A DNA stretch of 58,616 bases from Neisseria sp. (GCF_030523955.1 NZ_JAUNHL010000011.1:1-58616), one strand, 5' to 3'. Numbered from the stretch's first letter, positions 26,242 to 35,092 are shown. Program-made: numbers and translations. Notes: generated from the sequence alone by a model not told the origin.

Positions 26242-27276
26242 ATGATTACCCCCCAACAAGCGATTGAGCGCCTGATTCACAACAACGAATTATTCCACGA
26301 CGAAATGAGCGACCTGATGCGCCAGATTATGAGCGGCCAGGTCGCGCCCGAACAAATCGCCGCCATCCTCACCGGCTTGCGTATTAAAGTCGAAACCGTT
26401 TCCGAAATCAGCGCCGCCGCCGGCGTGATGCGTGAATTTGCCACGCCGGTTCCCGTAGCCGACTCATCCCATTTGGTCGACATCGTCGGTACCGGCGGCG
26501 ATGGTGCCAAAACCTTCAATATCTCCACCACCGCCATGTTTGTCGCCGCCGCCGCAGGTGCCAAAGTCGCCAAACACGGCGGCCGTTCGGTTTCCTCCTC
26601 CAGCGGCGCCGCCGACGTGATGGAAGAAATGGGCATTCCCAACACCCTGAATGCCGAACAAGTCGGCCAAAGCATCAACGACACCGGCATCGGCTTTATG
26701 TTCGCCGCCAACCACCACAGCGCCATGCGTTACGTCGCACCCGTACGCCGCCTGCTCGGATTCCGCAGCATTTTCAACATACTCGGCCCGCTCACCAATC
26801 CCGCCGACGCACCCAACCAGCTGCTCGGCGTATTCCACCGCGATTTGTGCGGCATCCTCTCCCGCGTCTTGCAGCAACTGGGCTCCAACCATGTTTTGGT
26901 GGTACACGGCAGCGACGGCTTGGACGAAATCACCCTCACCGGCGAGAGCCACATCGCCGAATTGAAAGGCGGCCGTATTCTTGAATACGATATCTCGCCC
27001 GAACAGTTCGGCCTGCCGGTTTACAATGACTTGAACGACATCAAAGTCGACAACGCCGGCCAGTCGCTCTCGATGATGAACAACGTATTATCCGGCGAGT
27101 TGAAAGGGGCCGCACGCGACATCGTCCTCATCAACGCCGCCGCCGCCATTTACGCCGGCGATATCGCAGGTTCGTTGGAAGAAGGCTTTGCCAAAGCCCT
27201 TCAAGCGCTTGATTCGGGTGCAGCACAAGCCAAACAGCAGCAATTTATTGCCTGCAACCGCCGCTTTGCCGGCTGA
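26242..27276 (+). CDS. trpD: Anthranilate phosphoribosyltransferase
   Basis: This enzyme joins anthranilate to PRPP in the second step of tryptophan synthesis. The 344-residue product has the N-terminal helical dimerisation domain and the PRPP-binding glycine-rich [35 protein letters not shown] and the [10 protein letters not shown] signature follow. The start at 26242 follows AAGGAAG. It is the second gene of a trpG-trpD operon; a small regulator follows 38 bases later. Confidence 0.95.
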   Translation: MITPQQAIERLIHNNELFHDEMSDLMRQIMSGQVAPEQIAAILTGLRIKVETVSEISAAAGVMREFATPVPVADSSHLVDIVGTGGDGAKTFNISTTAMFVAAAAGAKVAKHGGRSVSSSSGAADVMEEMGIPNTLNAEQVGQSINDTGIGFMFAANHHSAMRYVAPVRRLLGFRSIFNILGPLTNPADAPNQLLGVFHRDLCGILSRVLQQLGSNHVLVVHGSDGLDEITLTGESHIAELKGGRILEYDISPEQFGLPVYNDLNDIKVDNAGQSLSMMNNVLSGELKGAARDIVLINAAAAIYAGDIAGSLEEGFAKALQALDSGAAQAKQQQFIACNRRFAG

Positions 27277-27314
27277 TATTCCAGCCTCTTACGCCTCGTT
27301 TTAAAGGAAAAACC

Positions 27315-27590
27315 ATGTCCAACAAGCTGCAAGCCCCCGCTGAATTGCCTGATGCCGGCGATTTACGCGCCATTGTCGCCTATAACATCCGCTTGTTCCG
27401 CGTTAACAAAGGCTGGTCGCAGGAAGAACTCGCCCGTCAATGCGGGTTGGACCGCACCTATGTTTCCGCCATTGAGCGCAAACGTTGGAATATCGCTTTA
27501 TCCAATATCGAAAAAGTTGCCGCCGCGCTCGGCGTTCCGGCCTATCAACTGCTACTGCCGCCGGACGAGCGTTTGAAACAATTGGTGTAA
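27315..27590 (+). CDS. Small XRE-family DNA-binding protein
   Basis: The 91-residue protein is almost only a Cro/C1-type helix-turn-helix: IRLFRVNKGWSQEELARQCGLDRTYVSAIERKRWNIALSNIEKVAAALGV at about residues 24-73. It has no effector domain. AAAGGAAAAACC precedes the start. It follows trpD on the same strand and may be cotranscribed. Whether it regulates trpG-trpD is unknown; proteins of this size also act as antitoxins or modification-system controllers, but no partner is present. Confidence 0.78.
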   Translation: MSNKLQAPAELPDAGDLRAIVAYNIRLFRVNKGWSQEELARQCGLDRTYVSAIERKRWNIALSNIEKVAAALGVPAYQLLLPPDERLKQLV

Positions 27591-27642
27591 CAGGCATCTT
27601 GGCGCCCCACAACCATTCATTTAAAAATCGTTCAGACAGGCA

Positions 27643-27808
27643 GAGACCTTTGCAAAATTCTTTTCGATAGCTGAAAACACTTGCGTCATGCTCGGGCTTG
27701 ACCCGAGCATCTTTTTGTTTTGAAAGAAAAAGAAGATACTCGGGTCAAGCCCGAGTATGACGAGATATCAATAAATTCAGGGTTAAAAAGTTTTTTTGCA
27801 AAGGTCTC
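27643..27808. mobile_element. MITE-like element with GAGACCTTTGCAAAA ends, copy A
   Basis: The ends GAGACCTTTGCAAAA are perfect inverted repeats, and the element is flanked by the direct repeat AGGCA (27638-27642 and 27809-27813), a target-site duplication. It has no coding capacity. It split an inverted DUS pair: the left half TTCAGACAGGCA lies at 27631-27642 and the right half at 27821-27832, and removing the element restores a 16-bp stem. I recall similar ends on IS5-family elements of Neisseria, but could not check. Confidence 0.75.
27684..27762. repeat. Palindromic repeat nested in element copy A
   Basis: CGTCATGCTCGGGCTTGACC and its near-complement, GGTCAAGCCCGAGTATGACG, form arms of about 30 bases around a purine-rich loop. 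A degenerate second copy follows at 27888-27955. Confidence 0.65.
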
Positions 27809-27887
27809 AGGCATTGAGAATGCCTGTCTGAACGATTTTTCTTCTTGGAATAATTAAATATTCATTCCTTAACAATAGAAATAGACT

Positions 27888-27955
27888 CGTCATACCCGGG
27901 CTTGATCCAAGTATCTCTGTTTGCCAAAGCTCAAGATACTCAGACCAAGCCGTAT
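27888..27955. repeat. Degenerate copy of the nested palindromic repeat
   Basis: CGTCATACCCGGGCTTGATCC followed by a mirrored AGATACTCAGACCAAGCC matches the repeat at 27684-27762 with several changes. It lies between element A and the nadE stop. Confidence 0.55.
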
Positions 27956-27987
27956 TTCGGTTCGCAGAAGCTTCTTTTTCAAAAACC

Positions 27988-28779
27988 TCACGCCAACCAT
28001 TCAGGCGGAATCTTGCATACCGGAATCGGCTGTATTTTATGCTGCATGGCGCGGTTAAGCCGCAGATAAATTTCCAACACCTCACGCTCGCGGCCTTCGA
28101 AATCAGCCGGCGTGTGACTATCTGCCACGCTCATCGCCCATTCCAACTCGGGATAGCTGGCACCCATCTGCTGCTCGTCGGTACGGTCGCTGTCCCACAA
28201 ACCGTCGGTCGGCACGGCTTCTTGGATAGACTGTATAACCGCCAATTCTTTCGCCAAAGTATAAACCTGGCTTTTCAGTAAATCGGCAATCGGGCTGATG
28301 TCGACCCCGCCGTCACCGTATTTAGTAAAGAAGCCCACGCCGAAGTCTTCCACCTTATTACCGGTGCCCGCTACCAGCAAGCCGTTGGTTTGCCCGTAGT
28401 AATACAAAGTCAGCATACGCAGGCGCGAGCGGCTGTTGGCCAGTGCCAGCCGTCGTACGTCTTCTTCGCTGCCGCTGCTGGCAACCGTTTGCTCGAATTG
28501 TTCGAAAGTCGGCGTTAAATCCACGCTCATACCGCGCACGTTGGTAAAACGGCTTTGCAAATCGGCGATATGCGCCTGCGCACGGTTCACCTGATCCGCT
28601 TTTTGTCGAATCGGCATTTCCAGCAGCAAAACGTCCAAGCCGGTTTTGGCCGCCAACACCGATACCACCGCCGAATCAATACCGCCGGAGACGCCCACCA
28701 CAAAGCCTTTCACGCGGGCACGCTCGGCGTATTCCTTCATCCAATTTACAATATAATCGATAACCGCTTGAGTTTGCAT
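27988..28779 (-). CDS. nadE: Ammonia-dependent NAD synthetase
   Basis: This enzyme converts deamido-NAD to NAD using ammonia and ATP. The 263-residue product has the ATP pyrophosphatase P-loop SGGIDSAVVS near residues 29-38, the conserved ARSR-like SRSRLRMLTLYYYGQ, GTGNKVEDFGVGFFTKYGDGGVDISPIADLLKSQVY, and the C-terminal segment EAVPTDGLWD. It lacks a glutaminase domain, so ammonia must be supplied. The start at ATG 28779 follows AAAGGACGAACC. It diverges from the AEC transporter gene. Confidence 0.94.
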   Translation of the reverse strand: MQTQAVIDYIVNWMKEYAERARVKGFVVGVSGGIDSAVVSVLAAKTGLDVLLLEMPIRQKADQVNRAQAHIADLQSRFTNVRGMSVDLTPTFEQFEQTVASSGSEEDVRRLALANSRSRLRMLTLYYYGQTNGLLVAGTGNKVEDFGVGFFTKYGDGGVDISPIADLLKSQVYTLAKELAVIQSIQEAVPTDGLWDSDRTDEQQMGASYPELEWAMSVADSHTPADFEGREREVLEIYLRLNRAMQHKIQPIPVCKIPPEWLA

Positions 28780-28915
28780 GGTTCGTCCTTTAAAGTTGAA
28801 TCGTAAAGATCTTAAATAGAAAATCAGCACCCAATATAACGCGCAAATGCCTGTCTGAAAATGTTTCTGTTAAAATTTGCCACAAAAATGCTTCTATAAA
28901 AAAAAGGAACCCGCG

Positions 28916-29860
28916 ATGTGGCTGGACGTTTTGAATATTACCGCCCCGCTGTTTATTCTAATCGGGCTGGGCTATCTGTCGGTACGCATCGGTCTGTTCC
29001 GATACCCGGAATTGCAGGGTACGGCCAAATTCGTAATGCGCATCGGCCTGCCGGCGCTGATTTTCCATTCGATTGCCGGGCAACCGTTGGATAAGGTATT
29101 TAACCCGGCTTATGTGGCCGGTTACGGCGGCGGCGCACTGGCGGCGTTTGCCGCGGGTTGGTTGCTGTCGCGTTACAAAAACCGCCAAGCCGGCAGCGAA
29201 GCCGCGGTGAACGCCTTGGGCGTATCGCTCTCCAACACCGGTTTTATCGGCTATCCGCTGCTGGCAATGACCATAGGCACCGGCGAAGCCGGCCAATATC
29301 TGGTGATGAACATCCTGATTGAAAACGTATTGATTTTGCCGCTGTTTTTCATCATTGCCGATGCCGCGCAACAAAACGGCAAAGGCTGGCGCGAAAACAT
29401 GCTCGGCATACTCAAAAACCTATCGAAAAACCCGATTATCATTGCCATCAGCATCAGCATTCTGATTGCCGTATTAAAAATACCGATTCCCGCCGCTATC
29501 GATAAAACCGCCACCATGCTTTCTACCGCCGCCGCACCGGTGGCCTTGTTTGTCATCGGCGGCGGCTTGGCCGGCCTGAAATTACAAGGCAAACTGCCGG
29601 ATTTAATCGGTATTGCAGTGGGCAAAACCCTATTGTTTCCCACGCTGGCCGCACTCGGTTTGTGGCTTGCCGGTGCGTCTGATCGCATGATTTTCGCCGG
29701 CACCCTGCTCGCCTGCGTACCGATGGCCAGTATGTTTCCGCTACTGGCCATGCAATACGGCCATGAACAACGCGGCGCGGCCGCCATGCTGGTCACCACC
29801 TGTTTTTCCTTTTTCAGCATTTCGCTGGTTTTACTGGTGGGTAAAGCCTGCGGCTTTTAA
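28916..29860 (+). CDS. AEC family transporter
   Basis: The 314-residue inner-membrane protein has about ten hydrophobic segments in two halves, the layout of the auxin efflux carrier family in the BART superfamily. The conserved NTGFIGYPL and the C-terminal LACVPMASMFPLLAMQYG are visible. Bacterial relatives export malate, malonate or other organic acids, but the substrate here is unknown. The start at ATG 28916 follows AAAAGGAACCCG. The next small gene starts 25 bases downstream. Confidence 0.85.
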   Translation: MWLDVLNITAPLFILIGLGYLSVRIGLFRYPELQGTAKFVMRIGLPALIFHSIAGQPLDKVFNPAYVAGYGGGALAAFAAGWLLSRYKNRQAGSEAAVNALGVSLSNTGFIGYPLLAMTIGTGEAGQYLVMNILIENVLILPLFFIIADAAQQNGKGWRENMLGILKNLSKNPIIIAISISILIAVLKIPIPAAIDKTATMLSTAAAPVALFVIGGGLAGLKLQGKLPDLIGIAVGKTLLFPTLAALGLWLAGASDRMIFAGTLLACVPMASMFPLLAMQYGHEQRGAAAMLVTTCFSFFSISLVLLVGKACGF

Positions 29861-29885
29861 ATCAGAAACCGTATAAAATAGCCTG

Positions 29886-30119
29886 ATGAAGAAAACCGAA
29901 CCCCACCCTGCCATCCGCTCAAATACCCGCTATGCCTTTGTTTCCATCGCGCTGATGCTGTTAGTGTTTATGATTCTGGTTGCGCTGATGACCGTTCCGC
30001 TGGGCATTCCGTTGCCGACGCTCACCACCATCGTGCGCGTGTTGCTGTATGTATTGGGCGGTCTGATTGCCCTCGGCGCATTTTTCAGCCTGCGCGTTTC
30101 TTGGTTGCGGAAAAAATAA
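29886..30119 (+). CDS. Small two-helix membrane protein, function unknown
   Basis: The 77-residue product has two hydrophobic segments, at about residues 19-40 and 47-70, a basic start, and a basic tail RVSWLRKK. I recognise no family. It follows the transporter on the same strand. A GAGACC-type element is inserted immediately after its stop codon; the 5-bp duplication AAGCA overlaps the last two bases of TAA, so the reading frame survived. Confidence 0.6.
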   Translation: MKKTEPHPAIRSNTRYAFVSIALMLLVFMILVALMTVPLGIPLPTLTTIVRVLLYVLGGLIALGAFFSLRVSWLRKK

Positions 30120-30122
30120 GCA

Positions 30123-30265
30123 GAGACCTTTGCAAAACCCCCAGATGTGGATGCAGTTCAAGGCGTAGCAGCGCAGCGAGCGCAGACATAACATAGAGTT
30201 AGGCAAGCGAGCGAGCAGCACACAACGCAGAAATGCGCCGCAGATGGGGGGTTTGCAAAGGTCTC
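30123..30265. mobile_element. MITE-like element with GAGACCTTTGCAAA ends, copy B
   Basis: The inverted ends GAGACCTTTGCAAAACCCCC and, from the right, GAGACCTTTGCAAACCCCCC extend for about 20 bases. The direct repeat AAGCA flanks it at 30118-30122 and 30266-30270. The interior is unrelated to copy A: CAAGGCGTAGCAGCGCAGCG and related short repeats. It is non-coding. It sits directly at the stop codon of the preceding gene. Confidence 0.75.
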
Positions 30266-30297
30266 AAGCAATATTTCCTTTTAACTTGGCAAAGAAT

Positions 30298-30720
30298 ATG
30301 ATGAACCACCCTCTACCCGACGAAATCCGTTTAAACGAAAACAAAAGCGAACTGAAGCTCGTATACGGCAGCGGCACCAAAAACCTGGCGGCCGAATTTC
30401 TGCGCGTCTATTCCCCGAGTGCCGAAGTACGCGGCCATGCACCCGGCCAAGAAGTGTTGCAAACCGGCAAACAGAATGTCACCATCACCGGCTTGGAACC
30501 CATCGGCCATTATGCGCTGAAAATCAGCTTTTCAGACGGGCATGACAGCGGCCTTTACGATTGGGACTATCTGTATCAATTGGCCCATGAATACGATACA
30601 ATGTGGAGCGATTACCTGCGCCGCCTGGCCGCCGCCGGCGCCTCGCGCCTCCCCGCAACCGAATCCGAAACCACCGGTAAACATACCTGCACATCATCCG
30701 GTGGTTGCAGCAAACATTAA
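30298..30720 (+). CDS. DUF971 (gamma-butyrobetaine hydroxylase-like N-terminal) protein
   Basis: The 140-residue product starts [21 protein letters not shown] and carries [22 protein letters not shown] and [31 protein letters not shown], typical of the DUF971 domain. This domain is found alone or at the N-terminus of hydroxylases and in some iron-sulfur assembly contexts; its role here is unknown. The C-terminal tail has [10 protein letters not shown], a possible metal-binding pair. Either Met (30298 or 30301) may be the start. ubiE follows after 64 bases. Confidence 0.8.
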   Translation: MMNHPLPDEIRLNENKSELKLVYGSGTKNLAAEFLRVYSPSAEVRGHAPGQEVLQTGKQNVTITGLEPIGHYALKISFSDGHDSGLYDWDYLYQLAHEYDTMWSDYLRRLAAAGASRLPATESETTGKHTCTSSGGCSKH

Positions 30721-30784
30721 ATATCGACCCAAACGGCGCCGTGGCTGCACGCCGTTTCCCCGATTCAAACAGAAAGTCAGCATC

Positions 30785-31522
30785 ATGAGCGACAACAAAA
30801 CCCATTTCGGCTACCAAACCGTTGATGAAAATGAAAAAGCCGGCAAAGTGGCCGGTGTCTTCCATTCCGTAGCCCAAAACTACGACATCATGAACGATGT
30901 GATGTCCGGCGGTCTGCACCGCGTGTGGAAACACTTCACCATCAATACCGCCCCCTTGAAAAAAGGCGATAAAGTGCTGGACATCGCTGGCGGCACCGGC
31001 GATTTGTCGCGCGGCTGGGCCAAACGGGTGGGCAAACAAGGCGAAGTTTGGCTTACCGACATCAATTCCTCCATGCTCACCGTCGGCCGTGACCGCCTGC
31101 TCAACGAAGGACTGATTCTGCCGGTATCGCTGGCCGACGCCGAAAAACTGCCCTTCCCGGATAATTATTTCAATCTGGTTTCCGTGTCTTTCGGCCTGCG
31201 CAACATGACCCACAAAGAAATCGCGCTTAAAGAAATGTACCGTGTATTGAAACCCGGCGGCACCCTATTGGTATTGGAATTCTCCAAAGTCTACAAACCG
31301 CTCTCGCCGGTATACGACCTCTATTCCTTCAAACTCCTGCCACTGATGGGCAAATTTATCGCCAAAGATGCCGAAAGCTACCAATATCTGGCCGAGTCGA
31401 TCCGCATGCATCCTGATCAGGAAACCCTCAAGCAAATGATGCTCGACGCCGGTTTCGACGCCGTCGATTACCACAACATGAGCGGCGGCATCGTCGCCCT
31501 GCACAAAGGGGTGAAGTTCTAA
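30785..31522 (+). CDS. ubiE: Ubiquinone/menaquinone biosynthesis C-methyltransferase
   Basis: This SAM-dependent enzyme methylates the quinone ring in ubiquinone (and, where present, menaquinone) synthesis. The 245-residue product has the UbiE signature [17 protein letters not shown], the SAM-binding [36 protein letters not shown] and the C-terminal [12 protein letters not shown]. The start at 30785 gives [13 protein letters not shown]. It ends with a DUS-pair terminator. ubiA lies 1.1 kb downstream on the other strand. Confidence 0.95.
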   Translation: MSDNKTHFGYQTVDENEKAGKVAGVFHSVAQNYDIMNDVMSGGLHRVWKHFTINTAPLKKGDKVLDIAGGTGDLSRGWAKRVGKQGEVWLTDINSSMLTVGRDRLLNEGLILPVSLADAEKLPFPDNYFNLVSVSFGLRNMTHKEIALKEMYRVLKPGGTLLVLEFSKVYKPLSPVYDLYSFKLLPLMGKFIAKDAESYQYLAESIRMHPDQETLKQMMLDAGFDAVDYHNMSGGIVALHKGVKF

Positions 31523-31540
31523 ACCGTTCCGCCTATCAAA

Positions 31541-31580
31541 ATGCCTGTCTGAAAGCCACTTATGCTTTTCAGACAGGCAT
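31541..31580 (+). terminator. ubiE terminator, inverted DUS pair
   Basis: DUS at 31542-31553 and 31568-31579 face each other, with GAAAGC/GCTTTTC extending the stem, followed by TTTATT. Confidence 0.75.
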
Positions 31581-31685
31581 TTATTGCAAGCGGCGTATTG
31601 TCATCCGCCTTGGCATCCGTTATGATTTTGCCCATTTACTTTTTATTTCCAACCTCAACTATCCCTCTACTTTTAAAGGAAAATC

Positions 31686-32519
31686 ATGCTGCATAAAACC
31701 GCCCTGCTGGCCGCCCTCACCTCCGTCCTATTACTGGGCGCTTGTTCCAAAGGCGAACAGCAAAGCGCCGCCCCGGCCAGCGCTGCCGCCGAAAAAACCT
31801 ATATCGTGGCTACCGACGCTTCATACGCGCCGTTCGAATATATGGAAGGCGACCAAGTCGTCGGCTTCTCGCACGATATCCTGAAAGCCGCCGGCGAAAA
31901 AGAAGGCATCAAGTTTAACTTCGTCAACACACCGTTCGAAGGCATTTTCGCCAACGTTGAAAAAGGCGACAGCGATGTTGCTCTCGCCAGCATCACCATC
32001 ACCGACGAGCGCAAACAAAAAGTCGATTTCAGCGATCCTTATTTCCAAGCGACTCAAATGATCGTTACCGCCGAAAAAGGCAGCGATGTCAAATCGTTCA
32101 AAGATCTGAAATCACGCAGCGTTTCGGTACAAAACGGCACCACCGCCGATTTGATTTTGCAGGATTTGCAAGGCAAAGACAGCGCCAACATCAAACGCTT
32201 CGAAACCATGCCCTTGGCGTTTAAAGAGCTCCTCAGCGGCGGCGTGGATGCCACAGTGGGCGATAACGGCGTCGTACAAAACTTCGTTGCCAACAATCCG
32301 GGCGTAAAACTGAATACCATCGTCGATCCGCAATTCCCGAAAGAAGAATACGGCTTCGCGTTGCGCAAAAACCGCGATGATGATTTGCGTGAAAAAATCA
32401 ATAAAGGCCTAGCTGCCATCAAAGCCGACGGTACTTATGCCAAAATCGAAGCCAAATGGTTCAAAAAAGACCAAGCAGCAGCAGCTTCAGCACCGGCAGC
32501 TTCCGCCGCCAGCAAATAA
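31686..32519 (+). CDS. Amino-acid ABC transporter substrate-binding lipoprotein
   Basis: The 277-residue protein begins with a lipoprotein signal, lipobox LGAC with Cys at 20. It is a family 3 solute-binding protein: YIVATDASYAPFEYMEGDQVVGFSHDILKA, DSDVALASITITDERKQKVDFSDPYFQATQ and the SVSVQNGTTADL segment. It probably captures a polar amino acid (for example Gln, Arg or cystine) in the periplasm; specificity cannot be read from sequence. The C-terminus is an Ala/Ser-rich tail. No permease or ATPase gene is adjacent, so the partners are elsewhere. TTTTAAAGGAAAATC precedes the start. Confidence 0.9.
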   Translation: MLHKTALLAALTSVLLLGACSKGEQQSAAPASAAAEKTYIVATDASYAPFEYMEGDQVVGFSHDILKAAGEKEGIKFNFVNTPFEGIFANVEKGDSDVALASITITDERKQKVDFSDPYFQATQMIVTAEKGSDVKSFKDLKSRSVSVQNGTTADLILQDLQGKDSANIKRFETMPLAFKELLSGGVDATVGDNGVVQNFVANNPGVKLNTIVDPQFPKEEYGFALRKNRDDDLREKINKGLAAIKADGTYAKIEAKWFKKDQAAAASAPAASAASK

Positions 32520-32530
32520 CACGGCTTACC

Positions 32531-32584
32531 ATCCGATTAAAAATGCCTGTCTGAAAATATTCAGACAGGCATTTTTAATCGGAT
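32531..32584. terminator. Bidirectional terminator, extended inverted DUS pair
   Basis: Facing DUS are extended outward by ATCCGATTAAAAA and its complement, making a stem of about 25 bp with a 4-base loop, between the convergent binding-protein gene and ubiA. Confidence 0.8.
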
Positions 32585-32644
32585 AAGCTCAATACTGTTT
32601 AGTCAGGCTGACGTTGACTTCTTAAACCATCAACCGCAACAAAA

Positions 32645-33577
32645 TCAATGCAACGGCGCACCCCAGCCATACCCCAACCAGCGCAGATAATAATCACACA
32701 CCAACGCACCGAACCAAAGCAGGCCGATGTAGTTATTATCCAAAAAAGCATGGAAACAAGCCACACGGTCGCGGGTTTTAATCACCTGATACTGCTTCCA
32801 TTGCAAATACATCACCGCCGGAAAAGCCAGCCAATACAGCACACCCGCTTTGATACTGAAGCCCACCACCGCCATCAAAACATTAAACCAAAAATGGCAC
32901 AGCATCACCGCCGCAATATCATGGTTGCCAAACGTAATCGCCGAAGTCTTGATGCCTATTTTCAAATCATCTTCTTTATCCGCCATCGCATAAATGGTGT
33001 CGTAAGCCAGCGTCCACAACACATTGGCGGCAAACAACAGCCATGCGATGGAAGGCACTTCTTCCGTCTGCGCTGCGAATGCCATCGGAATGCCGAAAGA
33101 AAAGGCCAAGCCCAGATACAGTTGCGGCAACGGAAAAAAGCGTTTGGTAAACGGATAGCTCAAAGCCAAAAACAGCGCCGGCAAACTCATCAGCCAAGTC
33201 AACCGGTTGAGCGGCAACAGGCAAAGCGCCGAGAGCATACACAAAATCAACATCAGCAGAATCGCTTCGGTTTTGCTTACCTGCCCGCGTGCAAACGGCC
33301 GGTTTTTAGTACGCTCAACCGCACCATCGAAGTTACGGTCGGCAAAATCATTGGCCACACAACCGGCACTGCGCATCAAGAAGGTACCAATCACAAAAGC
33401 CAGCAGAATATCCCACGACGGCGGACCTTCGGCAGCAATCCACAACGCCCATAGCGTCGGCCACAACAGCAGCAGTACCCCAATGGGTTTTTCCACCCGC
33501 ATCAAGCGGCCATATACCAGCAGCCGCTCTACCGCATGGCGCGATAACACCTTTAACAATAGTCTTTTAATGTTCAT
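32645..33577 (-). CDS. ubiA: 4-hydroxybenzoate polyprenyltransferase
   Basis: This inner-membrane enzyme attaches the polyprenyl tail to 4-hydroxybenzoate in ubiquinone synthesis. The 310-residue product has about eight to nine hydrophobic segments. The two Asp-rich, Mg-diphosphate-binding motifs are NDFADRNFD near residue 76 and DKEDDLKIG near residue 200. The N-terminal [16 protein letters not shown] is typical. The start at 33577 gives [14 protein letters not shown], somewhat longer at the N-terminus than E. coli UbiA (290 residues). Confidence 0.94.
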   Translation of the reverse strand: MNIKRLLLKVLSRHAVERLLVYGRLMRVEKPIGVLLLLWPTLWALWIAAEGPPSWDILLAFVIGTFLMRSAGCVANDFADRNFDGAVERTKNRPFARGQVSKTEAILLMLILCMLSALCLLPLNRLTWLMSLPALFLALSYPFTKRFFPLPQLYLGLAFSFGIPMAFAAQTEEVPSIAWLLFAANVLWTLAYDTIYAMADKEDDLKIGIKTSAITFGNHDIAAVMLCHFWFNVLMAVVGFSIKAGVLYWLAFPAVMYLQWKQYQVIKTRDRVACFHAFLDNNYIGLLWFGALVCDYYLRWLGYGWGAPLH

Positions 33578-33797
33578 TTTAGGTATTCGTTTTCCGTTCC
33601 GCTCCAGGTATTTTTATCAAACCTGTAATCAGAAAAATTTATTGTTATTAATCACTTATTATCCATGCCGCTTTCAAGCCGCAAAACTGTGGCGATTATA
33701 TAATAAACCGACCTTACTGACACGATGCTGTTGTACTGAAAAATTAAACTAATTGATTTTCTTTACCCTTTATCAAACTTTTCAGACAGGCATCTGC

Positions 33798-33908
33798 TAT
33801 AGCGGATTTAATTACTTCGATACCAGGCAGCAAACCGCAGACAGTACAAGTAATACGAAAAGGCGCAGCAACGCCGTAGCGAAAGTTAAGTTAAGTTAAT
33901 CCGCTATA
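33798..33908 (-). repeat. Correia-like repeat, short form, copy 4
   Basis: TATAGCGGATTTAATTACTTC to AAGTTAATCCGCTATA, reversed relative to copy 1. The core has diverged (ATACGAAAAGG in place of GTACGGCAAGG) and TAAGT is duplicated near the right end. It lies between greB and ubiA, 6 bases after a single DUS at 33781-33792. Confidence 0.8.
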
Positions 33909-33943
33909 TTTCGGCAACCATAAGCGTTGCACCAAGCTAACAA

Positions 33944-34432
33944 TTAAACGATACGCACATATTCTACGGCCAGAATCTCTATTTCCTCCGCTCCTTCCGG
34001 GCCATGCAACACTACCTCGTCGCCCTCGCGTGCCTTAATCAAGGTTCGTGCCAACGGCGAAATCCAGGAAACTTTATTTGCCGCCGTATCGATCTCATCG
34101 ACACCAACAATACGTACCGTCTGCTCATCGCCGTTGCCGCGCAATAGGGTAACTGTAGCGCCAAAAAAAATTTGATCGGTATGCTCGCGTACTTCAGGAT
34201 CCACAACCTGCGCACTTTCCAGCCGTTTGGTCAAAAAGCGGATACGCCGGTCGATTTCCCGCATCCTCCGTTTGCCATAAAGGTAATCACCGTTCTCGCT
34301 ACGGTCGCCGTTACTGGCCGCCCAGTTCACTACCTGCACGATTTCCGGCCGCTCTTTATGCACCAAATGGTAAAGCTCGTCTTTCAATGCCTGCCAGCCC
34401 GCAGGCGTTATGTAATTGGGCACATCGCTCAT
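33944..34432 (-). CDS. greB: Transcription elongation factor GreB
   Basis: GreB rescues backtracked RNA polymerase by stimulating transcript cleavage. The 162-residue product has the N-terminal coiled coil (PNYITPAGWQALKDELYHLVHKERPEIVQVVNWAASNGDRSENGDYLYGKRRMREIDRRIRFL) with the acidic tip residues in GDRSENGDY. The C-terminal FKBP-like domain contains SWISPLARTLIKAREGDEV. KRRMREID and the basic patch point to GreB rather than GreA. A CREE lies just downstream, between the gene and ubiA. Confidence 0.94.
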   Translation of the reverse strand: MSDVPNYITPAGWQALKDELYHLVHKERPEIVQVVNWAASNGDRSENGDYLYGKRRMREIDRRIRFLTKRLESAQVVDPEVREHTDQIFFGATVTLLRGNGDEQTVRIVGVDEIDTAANKVSWISPLARTLIKAREGDEVVLHGPEGAEEIEILAVEYVRIV

Positions 34433-34610
34433 GTAACAACATACTCCTGTCTGAAAAATACCGAAACTTCGTAATTATCAATCGAACCGGCATTGTACCG
34501 TAAGCAGTATCGGCATAAAAGTTAATGAATAATAATAAATTTATTTTTTTCAGAATCTTATATAAAAGAAAAATCAGCCCGCAACCAACAATGAAATCCG
34601 GAAATGATGA

Positions 34611-34765
34611 TATCGCGGATTAACTCAACTTTCGCGGAAGCTATGTTGCGCCAAAGATCAAAGAGAACGACTTGGCAAGCCGCTGAAGCGGCAACAGAAT
34701 CGGTTCCGTACGTGTGTACTGTCTACGGCTTACTGTCTGGTATCGAAGTAATTAAATCCACTATA
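34611..34765 (+). repeat. Correia-like repeat, full-length form, copy 5
   Basis: This 155-bp element begins TATCGCGGATTAACTCAAC and ends TAATTAAATCCACTATA. Unlike the short copies it has the internal block CAAAGAGAACGACTTGGC, GCTGAAGC and GAATCGGTTCCGTAC, which I recall from full-length meningococcal CREE of about 155 bp, where this part contains an IHF site. It lies upstream of greB and downstream of tRNA-Phe. Confidence 0.85.
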
Positions 34766-34789
34766 GAAAAAAGAAACCGGCCGAACGGC

Positions 34790-34820
34790 AGGCAAAAAAA
34801 ATAACCGCAAATGCGGTTTT
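34790..34820 (-). terminator. tRNA-Phe terminator
   Basis: AACCGCA and TGCGGTT form a short stem (34803-34818), followed on the minus strand by ATTTTTTTTG. It begins directly beyond the encoded CCA. Confidence 0.8.
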
Positions 34821-34896
34821 TGGTGGCCAGAGGCGGGATCGAACCGCCGACACACGGATTTTCAATCCGTTGCTCTACCAACTGAGCTATCTGGCC
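34821..34896 (-). tRNA. tRNA-Phe (anticodon GAA)
   Basis: The 76-base gene, read on the minus strand, starts GGCCAGATAGCTCAGTTGG. It has acceptor GGCCAGA/TCTGGCC, D loop AGTTGGTA, anticodon stem CGGAT/ATCCG around TTGAAAA with GAA at 34861-34863, T loop TTCGATC, and an encoded CCA. All four arms pair. It stands alone. Confidence 0.97.
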
Positions 34897-35039
34897 TGTG
34901 CTTCAAGAAGGTCGTATTAAACCAGAATCCGCTTGCCTGTGCAAGCTGTTTTCAGATATTTTTCCGGAAAATTCATTAAAATATTATTTTCAATGAAATA
35001 TTTTTCTAACCCAATCATAAAATACCATACCATTATTGG

Positions 35040-35092
35040 TATAGCGAGGCGACACGGACCCAAAGAAAACGACAAATATATAGCGGTTTAAA
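35040..35092. repeat. Possible decayed CREE fragment
   Basis: TATAGCGAGGCGACACGGAC, CAAAGAAAACGAC and TATAGCGGTTTAAATTTA resemble pieces of full-length Correia elements in disturbed order. The rest of 34897-35186 is AT-rich and holds nothing I can name. Confidence 0.35.

Noticed and set aside
27315-27590. XRE protein as the antitoxin of a toxin-antitoxin pair
   Set aside because: No small partner gene overlaps or adjoins it; upstream is trpD and downstream is repeat sequence.
27643-30270. Composite transposon bounded by the two GAGACC elements
   Set aside because: Each element has its own 5-bp duplication, so they inserted independently, and the genes between them are ordinary chromosomal genes.
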